Of a stretch of 13,136 nt of DNA, positions 1-8,755 are shown piece by piece (position 1 is the stretch's first letter; each line of letters starts with the position of its first letter). The stretch comes from JAWXVD01 sp044425705 (GTDB taxonomy: Bacteria > Bacillota > Clostridia > Lachnospirales > Lachnospiraceae): the NCBI GenBank assembly GCA_044425705.1, contig JAWXVD010000090.1:1-13136 (forward strand), in the 5' to 3' direction. The notes under the pieces were generated by a model that saw only the letters and a program-made list of their open reading frames with translations, did not search any database and had not been told where the DNA came from. The translations under genes and the position numbers were made by a program.

Positions 1-1072
1 TACGTCGCATTTCTAAGCTGAATGAAAGAATTTCTTCGATATCTTCTTTCTCAAACAAGCCATTAGGATATAACAATTTAACAAAACCTGATACCATCGA
101 TGCACTTGCAGCCTTTTCTTCTTTCCCCCCCCCTTGCAAAAGAACCTGACGCCATGTAATCCTTCATAATCTGAATTCCATCTTTATCCTTAAATGTGAT
201 GCCTGCAACTTCATCAAAAGCTACGCAATCCCACATTCCAACAAGTCCAACCTGTTTCGTTCCCATATTATAGAATAAATTAGCTACTGTTGTCTGACCT
301 CCAGATACAAGAATACTATTAGGAGAAATTTCTTTATAAATATGTGATTTACCTGTGCTTCTTGGTCCTAACTCACACAAATTGAAATTGTTCTCCACTA
401 ATGGAATCATACGTGTCATTAAAAGCCATTTTTCTCTTTCATTAAACTTATCAGCTTCCATTCCAGTGGAACGAAGTAAAATATTAATCCATTCTTCCTT
501 AGAAAATTTCTCACGATTTTGTTTTAACTGATCTGAATCAATATGTGGCATTTGGATTGGTGTCAGCTTCTTTTTGTTAATTGGATTAACGTTCTTTTCT
601 TCCTCGTAAAAATCATATTCCAACTGCACAATACACCAGATACCACCACATAGAAGTCTATCAAAATCTTTTGCGTAATGTGCATTGATAGGAACTTTCT
701 TGATGCCTAAATTAGAGAACTCTGCTTCGTGTTGATTCTCTTTCAGATTCACATTTACACTGATTTTATCAATAACTGTGTAACTCCCTCTATCTGTTAA
801 AATAGAAAGAATCTTCTGTGCTTCGTCTGGACGTACATAATTATCTGTTAGAATACGTTTTACATTTTCTACACCCTCAGTAATAATTGTCTCATCCTCT
901 GAATTACAATATTGACCAAGCAAATACTCCAGGACATATACTGGAACATTTGCACCTTCTTTTATTTTTTTGTCAAATCCTTACGAACGATACGTCCATC
1001 AAAATATGTACGAAGTATTTTATCTATTTTTTGATTAGGATTTTCATCTAAATGCTCTTCTTTTAAAGCCAT
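1..1072 (-). pseudogene. brxL: brxL, BREX Lon-like AAA+ protein, broken and cut by the window edge
   Basis: BrxL is the AAA+/Lon-like DNA-binding effector of type 1 BREX. The true start is ATG at 1072, overlapping the end of the upstream gene by 10 bases, which suggests translational coupling. The first 36 codons (MALKEEHLDENPNQ... to ...IVRKDLTKK) end at a frameshift in the 7-T run at 965-971; one more base restores IKEGANVPVYVLEYLLGQYC. The main frame (923-134) carries EGVENVKRILTDNYVRPDEA, Walker A GPRSTGKS and Walker B VAFDE. At 125-133 a run of nine G on the coding strand breaks frame again. The continuing frame reads KEEKAASASMV and then jumps to SGFVKLLYPNG, so the AAA+ segment normally lying between (GNINQ, sensor and finger region, roughly 115 residues by family memory) is missing. 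The end lies beyond position 1. Family identity is very secure; a functional product is unlikely. Confidence 0.9.
125..133 (-). repeat. Nine-G homopolymer tract inside brxL
   Basis: Nine consecutive C on the plus strand read as nine G in brxL. Such a run is very rare in AT-rich DNA. It falls in the conserved ...SGSFARGKEE... segment, and with nine G the frame runs to a stop at 78; eight or five G would continue into KEEKAASASMV. Length-variable G tracts switch pgl/BREX genes in other bacteria, so a contingency tract is possible, but a sequencing or assembly error is equally compatible. Confidence 0.85.
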
Positions 1073-1755
1073 GCCTTTTTCATCCTTTCACGCTCAGTCC
1101 AATGTGATTGTTCTCTCTGTAAATATTTCTTAAACCAATTTAATTTTAGCTTTACATCATCATCACATGTTTTACTTTGTTCATCTACCATTTTTAACGA
1201 TTTCTGAATTATTTGAAGATATGACTTAGCATTTTTTCCATACCCCCTGAGATAAGACAGATAGTATTGTTTATCTTCATCTAATAGAACCATGATGTCA
1301 CATGTTCTTTGTGATATTTCATTAACAACTTCTTTAGCGATAATTATTCGTGGATAAAGAGCCTTCTTACTTTCTAATATATATGCATTTACCAGCCCTG
1401 AACCCCATACCATTAAATCATCCATATATATTTGCCCTTTAGAAATTCCTCCTCTAATCAGATAACCACAATTCAAAAAGTGTTCTGTAATATATGTAAC
1501 AAATTCTATCAGAAATTCTAATCCACTTTGTCCATAGCTTGTATCTATTGCAATTACCACATTGTCAGAAAAAAATTTAATTTGAAGATTCTTAAAATAA
1601 AATCCTGAGCTTTTAATTTTTTTCCAACTATTATATATGTTATATACATGATTTAGATGTTCATCATTCTTATCATGCAAAATTGTATAAGAGCTACCAA
1701 GTAGGTCTAATGAAGCCACATAACATTCAGTTGTTTTCTTTTCCACCTTAATCAC
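1063..1755 (-). CDS. Class III nucleotidyl cyclase-like protein (putative)
   Basis: A complete soluble protein of about 230 residues. Its layout matches class III adenylate/guanylate cyclases: an Asp in ASLDLLGSS (about residue 17), a second Asp in KFFSDNVVIAID (about 64), RGGISKG (101-107) corresponding to the usual R-GI-TG strand, and VWGSGLVNAYILES (117-129) corresponding to the G...VN.A element. The two Asp could bind metal. The Arg usually four residues after the Asn is a Leu here, so catalysis is uncertain. Similar proteins occur widely as uncharacterised genes. It follows the TIR gene by 6 bases and overlaps brxL by 10, so it is an operon member. The start is GTG at 1755 or, with better spacing from GAAGG, GTG at 1746. 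TIR plus cyclase recalls Pycsar (PycC with PycTIR); that link is inference. It could also be a non-catalytic relative. Confidence 0.5.
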   Translation of the reverse strand: MIKVEKKTTECYVASLDLLGSSYTILHDKNDEHLNHVYNIYNSWKKIKSSGFYFKNLQIKFFSDNVVIAIDTSYGQSGLEFLIEFVTYITEHFLNCGYLIRGGISKGQIYMDDLMVWGSGLVNAYILESKKALYPRIIIAKEVVNEISQRTCDIMVLLDEDKQYYLSYLRGYGKNAKSYLQIIQKSLKMVDEQSKTCDDDVKLKLNWFKKYLQREQSHWTERERMKKAWL

Positions 1756-1761
1756 CTTCTT

Positions 1762-2185
1762 CTACATTATATTACGCATAAATTCATCCAAAATATATGT
1801 CCATGATTGTTCGTCAACTATTATTCCAAATATATTCTCTATTTTATTTTTAAACTCAATCATACTTGCTTTACAATTTGCATCACCATTTAATACCGCT
1901 CCCATTTTTCTTGTATCAACAGCACATTCATGATATTTAGGATTTCCAAACTGAAAATCTGGTGTATAAATATTTGTATAGTCCTTCTGTGTTACCCATG
2001 CTGCTCCCATTTCATTTAAACATGCTGGACTTTCTAAATATTCATTTGACCAAAGAATAATAACAAATAAATTACAGTTAAAATTTTCTCTTAAATAATC
2101 ATAAATAGGTACATCCAATGGGATTTTGTGTAATGGATGAGATGTGTAAACTAATTGCTCATTCTTTACACCTATTCCGAGCCAT
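1762..2185 (-). pseudogene. TIR-domain protein, N-terminus deleted
   Basis: The open frame carries the second half of a TIR domain: NEQLVYTSHPLHKIPLDVP, then LFVIILWSNEYLESPACLNE followed by MGAAWV. The S..Y..S..C..E pattern is the helix region that holds the catalytic Glu of NAD-cleaving TIRs. The tail (NPKYHECAVDTRKMG... to ...WTYILDEFMRNIM) resembles stand-alone bacterial TIR proteins. The first beta strand and BB-loop region are missing, and no good start or ribosome binding site exists; the only nearby in-frame starts are weak, such as TTG at 2118. The frame meets pglX at about 2170-2190, so the TIR beginning was lost in the deletion that also removed the pglX end and pglZ. It sits 6 bases before the cyclase-like gene, its likely partner. 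Probably inactive. Confidence 0.6.
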
Positions 2186-3303
2186 ATCCAATTTTATTGA
2201 ATTGAGGTTCCCACCATAATTTTAAAAATCTATTATTGTCGCTTGAAGCCAATCCCTGTCTTGTTCTGGCTACATTTACAAGCGAATCGCAATTTTCAAA
2301 AGCTTCAATTATGCTTTGACTTGACCAATAGGCAATGGGCTGTCCAGGAATCATTAAATAATTATTTTGCGAGGATTCATAAAAATATCCACACATTTTA
2401 TTTTTTAACGCTTCTACCGTTTTTATTTTCTGAACTTCCATTCCACCCTTAAATTCTGATAGCCTAATACAGTATGAAGGTTCTTTTGAAATCCCATTTT
2501 TTAATACGAACGCACAAATAGGAACAGTTGCTTCCTCAAATGCAGAGTATTCCATCTGAATCAATGATGAAATAGCCTTATTTCGGATAATATATTCTCT
2601 CAGTTTTTCATATGTTTTTATAAACATCCACACAAATGGTGTCATAAATGCCGAATACCCATCTTTTACACAAAAATCAAAATTCTTATAAATAAATACA
2701 CTAAATAAATCTCCAGAATAATCCTTGTAATTATCCACAACAAATTTCTTCAACTGACCTTCTAATTTATTCATATAAGGTGGGTTCGTACATACCACAG
2801 TATACTTCTTTGATAATATCGAAGCCTGTTTTGTAAGTTTCAATATCGTTGGTAGCGTGTTTTGAATCCAATACTTCTTCTTTTTCTTTGTCTGTAAATC
2901 CCAAATCAATTTCTAATGCCTGTGTTACGATGTCAGGCTCAGTTTTTCCATCTTTTTCAGAAGAAAGAACACGCACTTTGGTAGGGAGGTAATCATTTAC
3001 TTCCATAAAACGAATTGCACAGATACGATTGAACCAGGTATATGATACTTCCTCGATAACTGTATCAAATCCTCTTTCTTCCATCTGTTTTACTAAGAGT
3101 TTTCTTTGCTCACATTGATTCTTGTTCAAGGTTACTTCTGTACCAGCAACTGTTTTATATATTTCAAAGTCTGTCCCTTTTGTGATTGGCTCTTTCTGAA
3201 AATCTTTCGCTTTAATTCCAATCATTCCTGCTTTATCTGAAACAGATGCCATTAATTTCTATCTTGCTTCAATGGCAAACTTCTTTATACCCGTTTTATT
3301 CAC
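2172..3303 (-). pseudogene. pglX: pglX, BREX N6-adenine methyltransferase, multiply broken
   Basis: PglX methylates the BREX motif to mark host DNA; intact proteins are about 1,200 residues. The original start is GTG at 3303 with AGAGGAG seven bases upstream. It reads MNKTGIKKFAIEAR, then an amber codon at 3259-3261 (codon 15), then KLMASVSDKAGMIGIKAKDF, a typical PglX N-terminus. This frame is convincing to about ...FTDKEKEEVLDSK. The second frame then resumes with ILSKKYTVVCTNPPYMNKLE, the catalytic NPPY, followed by DYSGDLFSVFI, IPGQPIAYW and ARTRQGLASSDNNRFLKLWW. The several hundred residues expected between, including the SAM-binding glycine motif, are absent; the junction is near 2845-2875. 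After FNKIGYG the gene ends at 2172 by fusion to TIR sequence, so the C-terminal half is gone. It cannot encode a working methyltransferase. Confidence 0.9.
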
Positions 3304-3310
3304 AATCAAG

Positions 3311-3317
3311 CTCCTCT
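3311..3317 (-). promoter_or_regulatory. Ribosome binding site that fixes the original pglX start
   Basis: AGAGGAG on the minus strand lies seven bases before GTG at 3303. It shows that translation was meant to begin at 3303 and not at the ATG at 3252 that follows the amber codon, which has no comparable site. Confidence 0.7.
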
Positions 3318-3320
3318 CAT

Positions 3321-3974
3321 CTATGCATGTTTTCTAATTTGTTTTGCAACATACCAACGCATAATCCCTACATACTCTGGTAATTCTCCGTTTTCGTTTA
3401 CTTCATAACAATATTTTTCCATTTTTTGTAACACAGGCATTGCATCCTGCCCTGGTTTCAATCTACTTAGTTGACCAATCAAAGGTCTTAATGCAGCTTT
3501 TCTATTTCCTATCAAATATCCTTGTGCATCATTCAAATTCAATTTAGTGTTTATATCATTTTGATAATCTGCATTTGAAGACACTATTATTCCAGCATTG
3601 TTATATGTAATTGTCTCCATATCTGCCTTTTTTTGCGGATTGATTTTCAAAACTTCATCGCCCTTACATGAATCACAAGTAAATCGCTCCTTTTGTACTT
3701 TTCCTTTATCATCTCTTTGTGTCTGATTACCAATACATACTACAAGAAGATTGTTGTAATCCATTTGATTTTCATCATTTCTTGCACAATAATGTTCTAT
3801 CTTCACATTTTTATCTTTACGAATACGTTTCATACAGTATGCGCAGATATACCCTTGTTCTTCTAACAAACTTTTTCGTAAATCGGTTTTATCTAAACTA
3901 TCGAAATCTGCACCTGGCGTTTCTCTTTGGATTTTCAAACTGGACGGTTCAGATTTTTTCTCAATATATATCAT
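3321..3974 (-). CDS. HNH endonuclease, PtuB / retron-Ec78 type
   Basis: This complete 217-residue protein belongs to the HNH family paired with OLD/ABC-like ATPases in Septu and retron-Ec78 systems (TIGR02646-like, recognised by pattern). CAYC (44-47), IEHY with His61, DYNNLLVVC (72-80) and CDSC (100-103) give a treble-clef zinc site around an HNH core. The N-terminus MIYIEKKSEPSSL is typical of the family. It is expected to be a DNA (or tRNA) nuclease controlled by the ATPase encoded just upstream. AAGGAGG, overlapping the ATPase stop, lies five bases before ATG at 3974, so the two genes are tightly coupled. The stop is 17 bases before the pglX start, placing the pair inside the BREX operon between brxC and pglX. 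No lesion is visible. Confidence 0.85.
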   Translation of the reverse strand: MIYIEKKSEPSSLKIQRETPGADFDSLDKTDLRKSLLEEQGYICAYCMKRIRKDKNVKIEHYCARNDENQMDYNNLLVVCIGNQTQRDDKGKVQKERFTCDSCKGDEVLKINPQKKADMETITYNNAGIIVSSNADYQNDINTKLNLNDAQGYLIGNRKAALRPLIGQLSRLKPGQDAMPVLQKMEKYCYEVNENGELPEYVGIMRWYVAKQIRKHA

Positions 3975-3984
3975 AAAATCCTCC

Positions 3985-5271
3985 TTACAGTTGTTCTACG
4001 TCATAAGATACTTTTGCTTCTACAACATCTGCATCATCATCACCCAATATATCTGTGAGTTTATCTAAAGATATTTTTGCTTCTAGATATTGTTCATCTG
4101 CAAGCTGCTGGTAAAATTTATTCTTTAATTCTAATACCTCTAATGGACGCACCTCTGCCTTCATCATTTCATTCATAACAGCAGACACATCTCTTCCATA
4201 AGTGTTATTGTCTGGTACATACACCTTGTAATTATCCAGTAATAGCAAGTGTTCTCTCTTAATATTAACCAATATGCTAGGTGCGTGTGTGGTAACGATA
4301 AATTGAATCTGTGGGAAGATATAGTGTAAGTCTTCCATAATTCGCTTCTGCCATTCTGGATGAAGATGCATATCTACTTCATCAATTAGAACAATTCCTG
4401 GGGTATTTGTTAGCGCATCTGATAGCAGTTGTGGATTCAGCACTGCCATACGATATGCAATATCAGCAACCATACTAATAGTGCTACGAAGTCCATCACT
4501 TAACATTTTCATTGGAAGTTTTTCTTTGTTCCCATTTTTCTCATAAGTAATTTCGATTTCATGGGTTTTCATCTTATATTCAAAATTCGCAATATTGTCC
4601 TGGTTATGAACTCCTGCGTAGCACATTCCCATTGCTTTCTTTACAACTTCTAGTTCTGGAACAACTACCCCTTCTTGGATTTGAATAGATGTCATCTGTT
4701 CAAACCATTTCATCATCAATTTATCATTAGAAGCAGAATCTAAACAGTCAATATAGCCACTTGTTCTTGTGAATTTTGCATTTGTGTCACTATTTCTTTT
4801 CTGTTTCTTCTGTATATATAATCTGCCAGTGCCATAATACGCAATCAATGGAAGAATTGTTTCTTTATTTCCTTCACGCACTTTATTCTGGAGTGAAGCA
4901 GCATATTCCATAATGCTTTTAGCACCTGTAATAATCGTTCTTCCATTTACACCTTGAAGAGAGCGACTCCATTCCATATCTTTATCATTTAGTGAGCCAG
5001 TCACATCTATTTCTACTGGAAACTGTGCTTCGGCATCAATACGACTTCCCAATTCATACATCTTCCGGTGTGCATCATCTGATATAATTCCATTAGAAGG
5101 AATACCATCAAATCCTGCTATATAACTTCCCATTGCTGTTGCAACTGCATCCAAAAGACTTGACTTTCCAGCACCATTCACACCGACTAATACTGTGTAA
5201 TCTGGATTAAAATTAACATCTAATTCATCATAGCAACGAAAATTTTTCAATTTCATTGTTTTTAAATACAT
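3985..5271 (-). CDS. ABC-type ATPase, PtuA / retron-Ec78 effector type
   Basis: A complete ATPase of the ABC/SMC-like AAA_21 class, 428 residues from ATG at 5271. Numbered from an upstream GTG at 5280: LKNFRCYDEL opening, Walker A GVNGAGKS (33-40), signature LSDGLRS (260-266), Walker B IVLIDEVD (296-303) with D-loop DMHLHPEWQ, and H-loop TTHAP (330-334). YGRDVSAVMNEMM near residue 361 is characteristic of PtuA-like and RloA-like defence ATPases. It has no Toprim nuclease domain, so the nuclease activity should come from the adjacent HNH protein. In known Septu systems the two proteins form a complex that degrades DNA on infection. GGAGG at 5280-5284 with 8-base spacing selects 5271 over the GTG at 5280, which overlaps that site. 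It starts 15 bases after the brxC stop. Confidence 0.85.
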   Translation of the reverse strand: MYLKTMKLKNFRCYDELDVNFNPDYTVLVGVNGAGKSSLLDAVATAMGSYIAGFDGIPSNGIISDDAHRKMYELGSRIDAEAQFPVEIDVTGSLNDKDMEWSRSLQGVNGRTIITGAKSIMEYAASLQNKVREGNKETILPLIAYYGTGRLYIQKKQKRNSDTNAKFTRTSGYIDCLDSASNDKLMMKWFEQMTSIQIQEGVVVPELEVVKKAMGMCYAGVHNQDNIANFEYKMKTHEIEITYEKNGNKEKLPMKMLSDGLRSTISMVADIAYRMAVLNPQLLSDALTNTPGIVLIDEVDMHLHPEWQKRIMEDLHYIFPQIQFIVTTHAPSILVNIKREHLLLLDNYKVYVPDNNTYGRDVSAVMNEMMKAEVRPLEVLELKNKFYQQLADEQYLEAKISLDKLTDILGDDDADVVEAKVSYDVEQL

Positions 5272-5279
5272 TCTGTTCA

Positions 5280-5284
5280 CCTCC
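5280..5284 (-). promoter_or_regulatory. Ribosome binding site of the ATPase gene
   Basis: GGAGG on the minus strand, eight bases before ATG at 5271. The alternative in-frame GTG at 5280 is part of this site, so the shorter start is preferred. Confidence 0.75.
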
Positions 5285-5286
5285 GA

Positions 5287-8200
5287 TTAGCTTAATGTTA
5301 TTATTATATCCGTTTCTAATTCATTCATAAGTTTCTTTTTCATATCAGCAAGGAAATTATCAATATCTGTTTCATTTTCCAGAGAGTATGTTCTCGCTCC
5401 AGTTACCTTACTTATTGATACATTCTTACGTGCTTTTTGCTTAGGTTTACTTACTGGTGTAACAGGTGTTGGTATAGTATCTTCTCCACTTGGATTCGTT
5501 GGTGGTATTGGACCTGATGCTGACTGATGTTTTCTCTCGTAATCTTCTATTTCATCCAAGCAACGTAACTTTAAGGTATCACTTTCTAGTCGAATATTTT
5601 TCACACCTGCTATCTCATTTGAAGTTTCTAATTTTTTCTTGATTTCTTGAAATTTCGTTGCAATTATATCCTGATTACTTACATATGTCTTGCTGTTCTC
5701 GAAGATTGCAATGTATTTCAATGTTTTCTCAAAGATTGTTTTCTGCTCTCCCTTAAAGAAATCAAATACAGGTGCAGTATCTTCCGCATCGTCTAATAAA
5801 TCATCACGCTTCTGATCTACTAATTTATAGAATTGGCTAATAAAGATAATGACTGGCTGTTCAAGGTTAATGACATTCTTCCCATCTTGAATAACATAGC
5901 CACTAGCCATTGCACATCTTTTGAATCGAATCCATAAGGCGCAACGCCGAACTTATCCTGTAATGCTTTCAATGATGTTTTAACGTGTCTCTGATTATTC
6001 AGAGAAATCATATTAACAACTTCTTCAAGTGCCAGTTTATTAGGTGTCTTATCTTCTATTCCAATAAATGAACTCTGACCATTGCCTTCGTTGAATACAG
6101 CAGAAATATCGGATAATTCTGGTGATGTTTCCATGTAGGTCAATTTGTTATACTGCATTGCAACAAGTTTTCCTAATGCTTCATTGATACGTATAGATGC
6201 ATCTCTGAAAGATATACTTACTTTATCTCCATTTACATAGATGTCTGCATTTTTCAGTGCATCTTCGATGAAGATTCTAATACGATCTTTTTTTTCAATT
6301 CTCTCATCTTCTTTGGCACGTCTGATACTTTCAAAGCTTCCCTTTGCACCTGTGGCATGTTTATTCAAGAATTTATATATCTTGATTGATTCTGTAATTT
6401 CATCTAAGAATGTGCTATCGTTTGGCATTTTCACAATAACTGTCTGCTCTGATGTTGATAAAATACGCAATGCCGCATCTGTATAATCCCCACCGTAAGG
6501 TGTAATAATTGCGACACCTATGTAATTAGATTGATTTCCTTTAAAAAATCTATCATCTACTTTTTGATTAAATGGGAATAGATAACGATTGCTGTATCTA
6601 TATTTTTTCTCTGTATAAATCTCTTCAAATATGACAGTAGATGATTCTCCGATAATTTCTCCCATTTCTACAGATTCATTATTGATAGCATTATTGATTT
6701 CCTGTTCTTCGTTTGTAAGAAAGATATATATTTCTCCATTCTTCTGTACTAACGTCTGCTTAATCAATCTCTTTAAGGACTCTTCTACTTTACCACGTAC
6801 TTCGATTCTGTCATCATTAATATTAGAAATCATAAGTGTAGTAAGGTTGTCCACGTTCGCCTTGATTTCTTTTACATATTTAATCATGAACAACACTTTA
6901 AGAAGTTCAACATCAAACTCCTCTAATTTGCTATTATCAGCAGCTTGTGTAATTACTGTACTGTGCTGATGATCGATAAACTTGTGTAATGGATCATAGA
7001 AGAAGCTAAAAGGAACTAATATGCCTTCTTCTTTATCCATAATTCTAATCGCAGATTCCTGGAATAATGCAAGCATAGAACGTGATTGGTCAGATAAATG
7101 TTTTCCACTTGCACCATGTGTTCTTACAGCTGTTAATACCTGCCCTAATAGATTGAACTGATATGGTATGAATGGGTAGCACTCCGCAAAATCCACTTTG
7201 TCGGAATACAATTTCTTATCTGCTGTATCTGCTGTGAATGTAATTAGATTCTTTATAATCGATTCATATTTCTCATACATAAGGCGAAGTGTCTGATTTG
7301 CCACTTCATTCTTCTCAAGTACCCGCTTCCTGATTACTTCGTCTACATTCGAAGCAGATAAGGATAATCTGGTATCAAAACGTCCTTGAATCTTAGAAAA
7401 ATCATTTCCCTTTGTCTTTGTAATAGAATCTATATCTTCCTGACTTGTTACAATAACCCATGCTTTTCCTCTACAAGCTGTTCCTAAATCCTCAACGATA
7501 GTCTGTAAGTTCAACATAAGCTGTGTATCATCAGCTATATACTGACCAATTTCGTCTACTAAGAAAATAACATGATGATTAGAACCTTTTTTCGCACAAT
7601 ATTCCTGTACCAATCCTACAAGTTTCTCAATGCTTAAATCATAATTGCCTTTTGCATTTTTACACCAGTTCCTAGCTGCTTCTTCACTCATGAAATTCAT
7701 CTCAACAAGTGTTTTTACAATCTTATCCTGAATAACTGCAAATGCCTGCCTCTTTTTCTCCCATTCAGTAGCAGCATTTTTCTGGAACAAATCTTTAAAT
7801 TCATCAAATCTTCCTTCGTTATCTAAATGACGCTCAAATTCTGCAAGATATGGGATAGAGCCGCAATATCCTTGCATTTCATTGAATACTTTCATGAATA
7901 CTTCAACAATTGCTTCTTTTCCAGAACCTACTTTTGCAGAACCCTTAGAATCAATATTAAAAAGCATAACATCTGATGATATGTTTCCAGAAGTTGCCAT
8001 TTCTGCTATCAGTATAGGGTCGTCAATCTTTGGTCTGATGCTTGCATCAGACTTGCATCCTGTAAAATATTCGATTGCTCTTTTATTTTCAACCGTACTA
8101 TTTTGTAAGATATAGGAAAGAATCTTCAAGAAGTGAGATTTACCACTTCCAAAGAAACCAGAAATCCATACACCCATTTTATCTGTATTTCCATTAATTC

Positions 8201-8366
8201 CTTTTTCATAATTCTCAAAGAAATCTCTAAAATGCTTTAATAATTCTTTTGTTACAACGTACTCATCTAATTCCTGATATATATTTTCTTCATCAGACTG
8301 ACCTACTTTGATTACACCTTTAATATCACGATCAATCTTTTTCTCAAACATGCTCTGTAATTGCAT
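5287..8366 (-). pseudogene. brxC: brxC, BREX P-loop ATPase, C-terminal deletion and frameshift
   Basis: BrxC (PglY-like, DUF6079) is the large P-loop ATPase of BREX, about 1,200 residues when intact. ATG at 8366 follows GGGAGGA, and MFEKKIDRDIKGVIKVGQ is the family's N-terminus. Walker A GFFGSGKS is at 70-77 and Walker B FLVDE at 268-272. The frame is intact through VQWLVAMLFKMG and LTLNSQSLSLLANS (near residue 845), then hits TAG at 5820. The other frame picks up at FYKLVDQKRDDLLDDAEDTA and PVFDFFKGEQKTIFEKTLKY, conserved BrxC C-terminal sequence, and continues to the stop at 5287. Between the two blocks the family has a segment (RYLTKRE... region, roughly 100-150 residues by memory) that is absent here. 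The junction is about 5822-5845. The product would be a truncated 848-residue protein keeping the ATPase core. Confidence 0.88.
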
Positions 8367-8383
8367 TTTGTATCCTCCCTCAT

Positions 8384-8755
8384 TTATACCAGATGAAATG
8401 CTCTGTAATAGTTCTTACTGTCGATTGTATTAAATAATTTCAAATCTTGTCCGCTATATTTTCCTGGATAAAACAAAATCACAGGCGATGTATCGAACAC
8501 CTGATGAAGATTATTCAAAATGTTGTGTGATGCTATGATAGGGTGGCACTTACCAACACCAGTTAAAAATACTACTTTGTTAGTAAGGTCATTCTCTAAT
8601 ATCTTGCCTAATATCAGATTCAATTCATTTGTTTCATCCAATCCCAATGTCTCCACAAGGTTATCTGCTATTTCAAAGAAACCATTCTCTTTCTCTAAAT
8701 CGAAAAATGCTTCTAAATAGCCTTCTTCCTCTAATATCTCTATCATCAAACGATG
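8384..8755 (-). pseudogene. brxB: brxB, N-terminal part deleted
   Basis: BrxB (DUF1788) is a small conserved BREX protein of about 190-200 residues. The visible frame begins inside the family pattern at LMIEILEEEGYLEAFFDLE and runs through VVFLTGVGKCHPIIASHNIL to SPVILFYPGKYSGQDLKLF and NYYRAFHLV, the expected C-terminus. The first 70 or so residues (start, FDYDP-type region) are missing because the frame is fused to brxA at about 8745-8760. The ATG at 8749 or 8746 could start a 121-residue product, but no ribosome binding site precedes it. It ends 17 bases before the brxC start. Confidence 0.85.

Noticed and set aside
2243..2452. Plus-strand open frame opposite pglX
   Set aside because: Antisense shadow of recognisable PglX sequence with no supporting signals.
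2172..2909. A standalone short methyltransferase gene
   Set aside because: The frame starts upstream of any homology without a ribosome binding site and lacks the SAM motif; it is a pglX fragment.
6241..8115. Several plus-strand open frames opposite brxC (6241-6486, 6631-6969, 7882-8115)
   Set aside because: They lie antisense to well-conserved BrxC sequence, have no ribosome binding sites and resemble no family.
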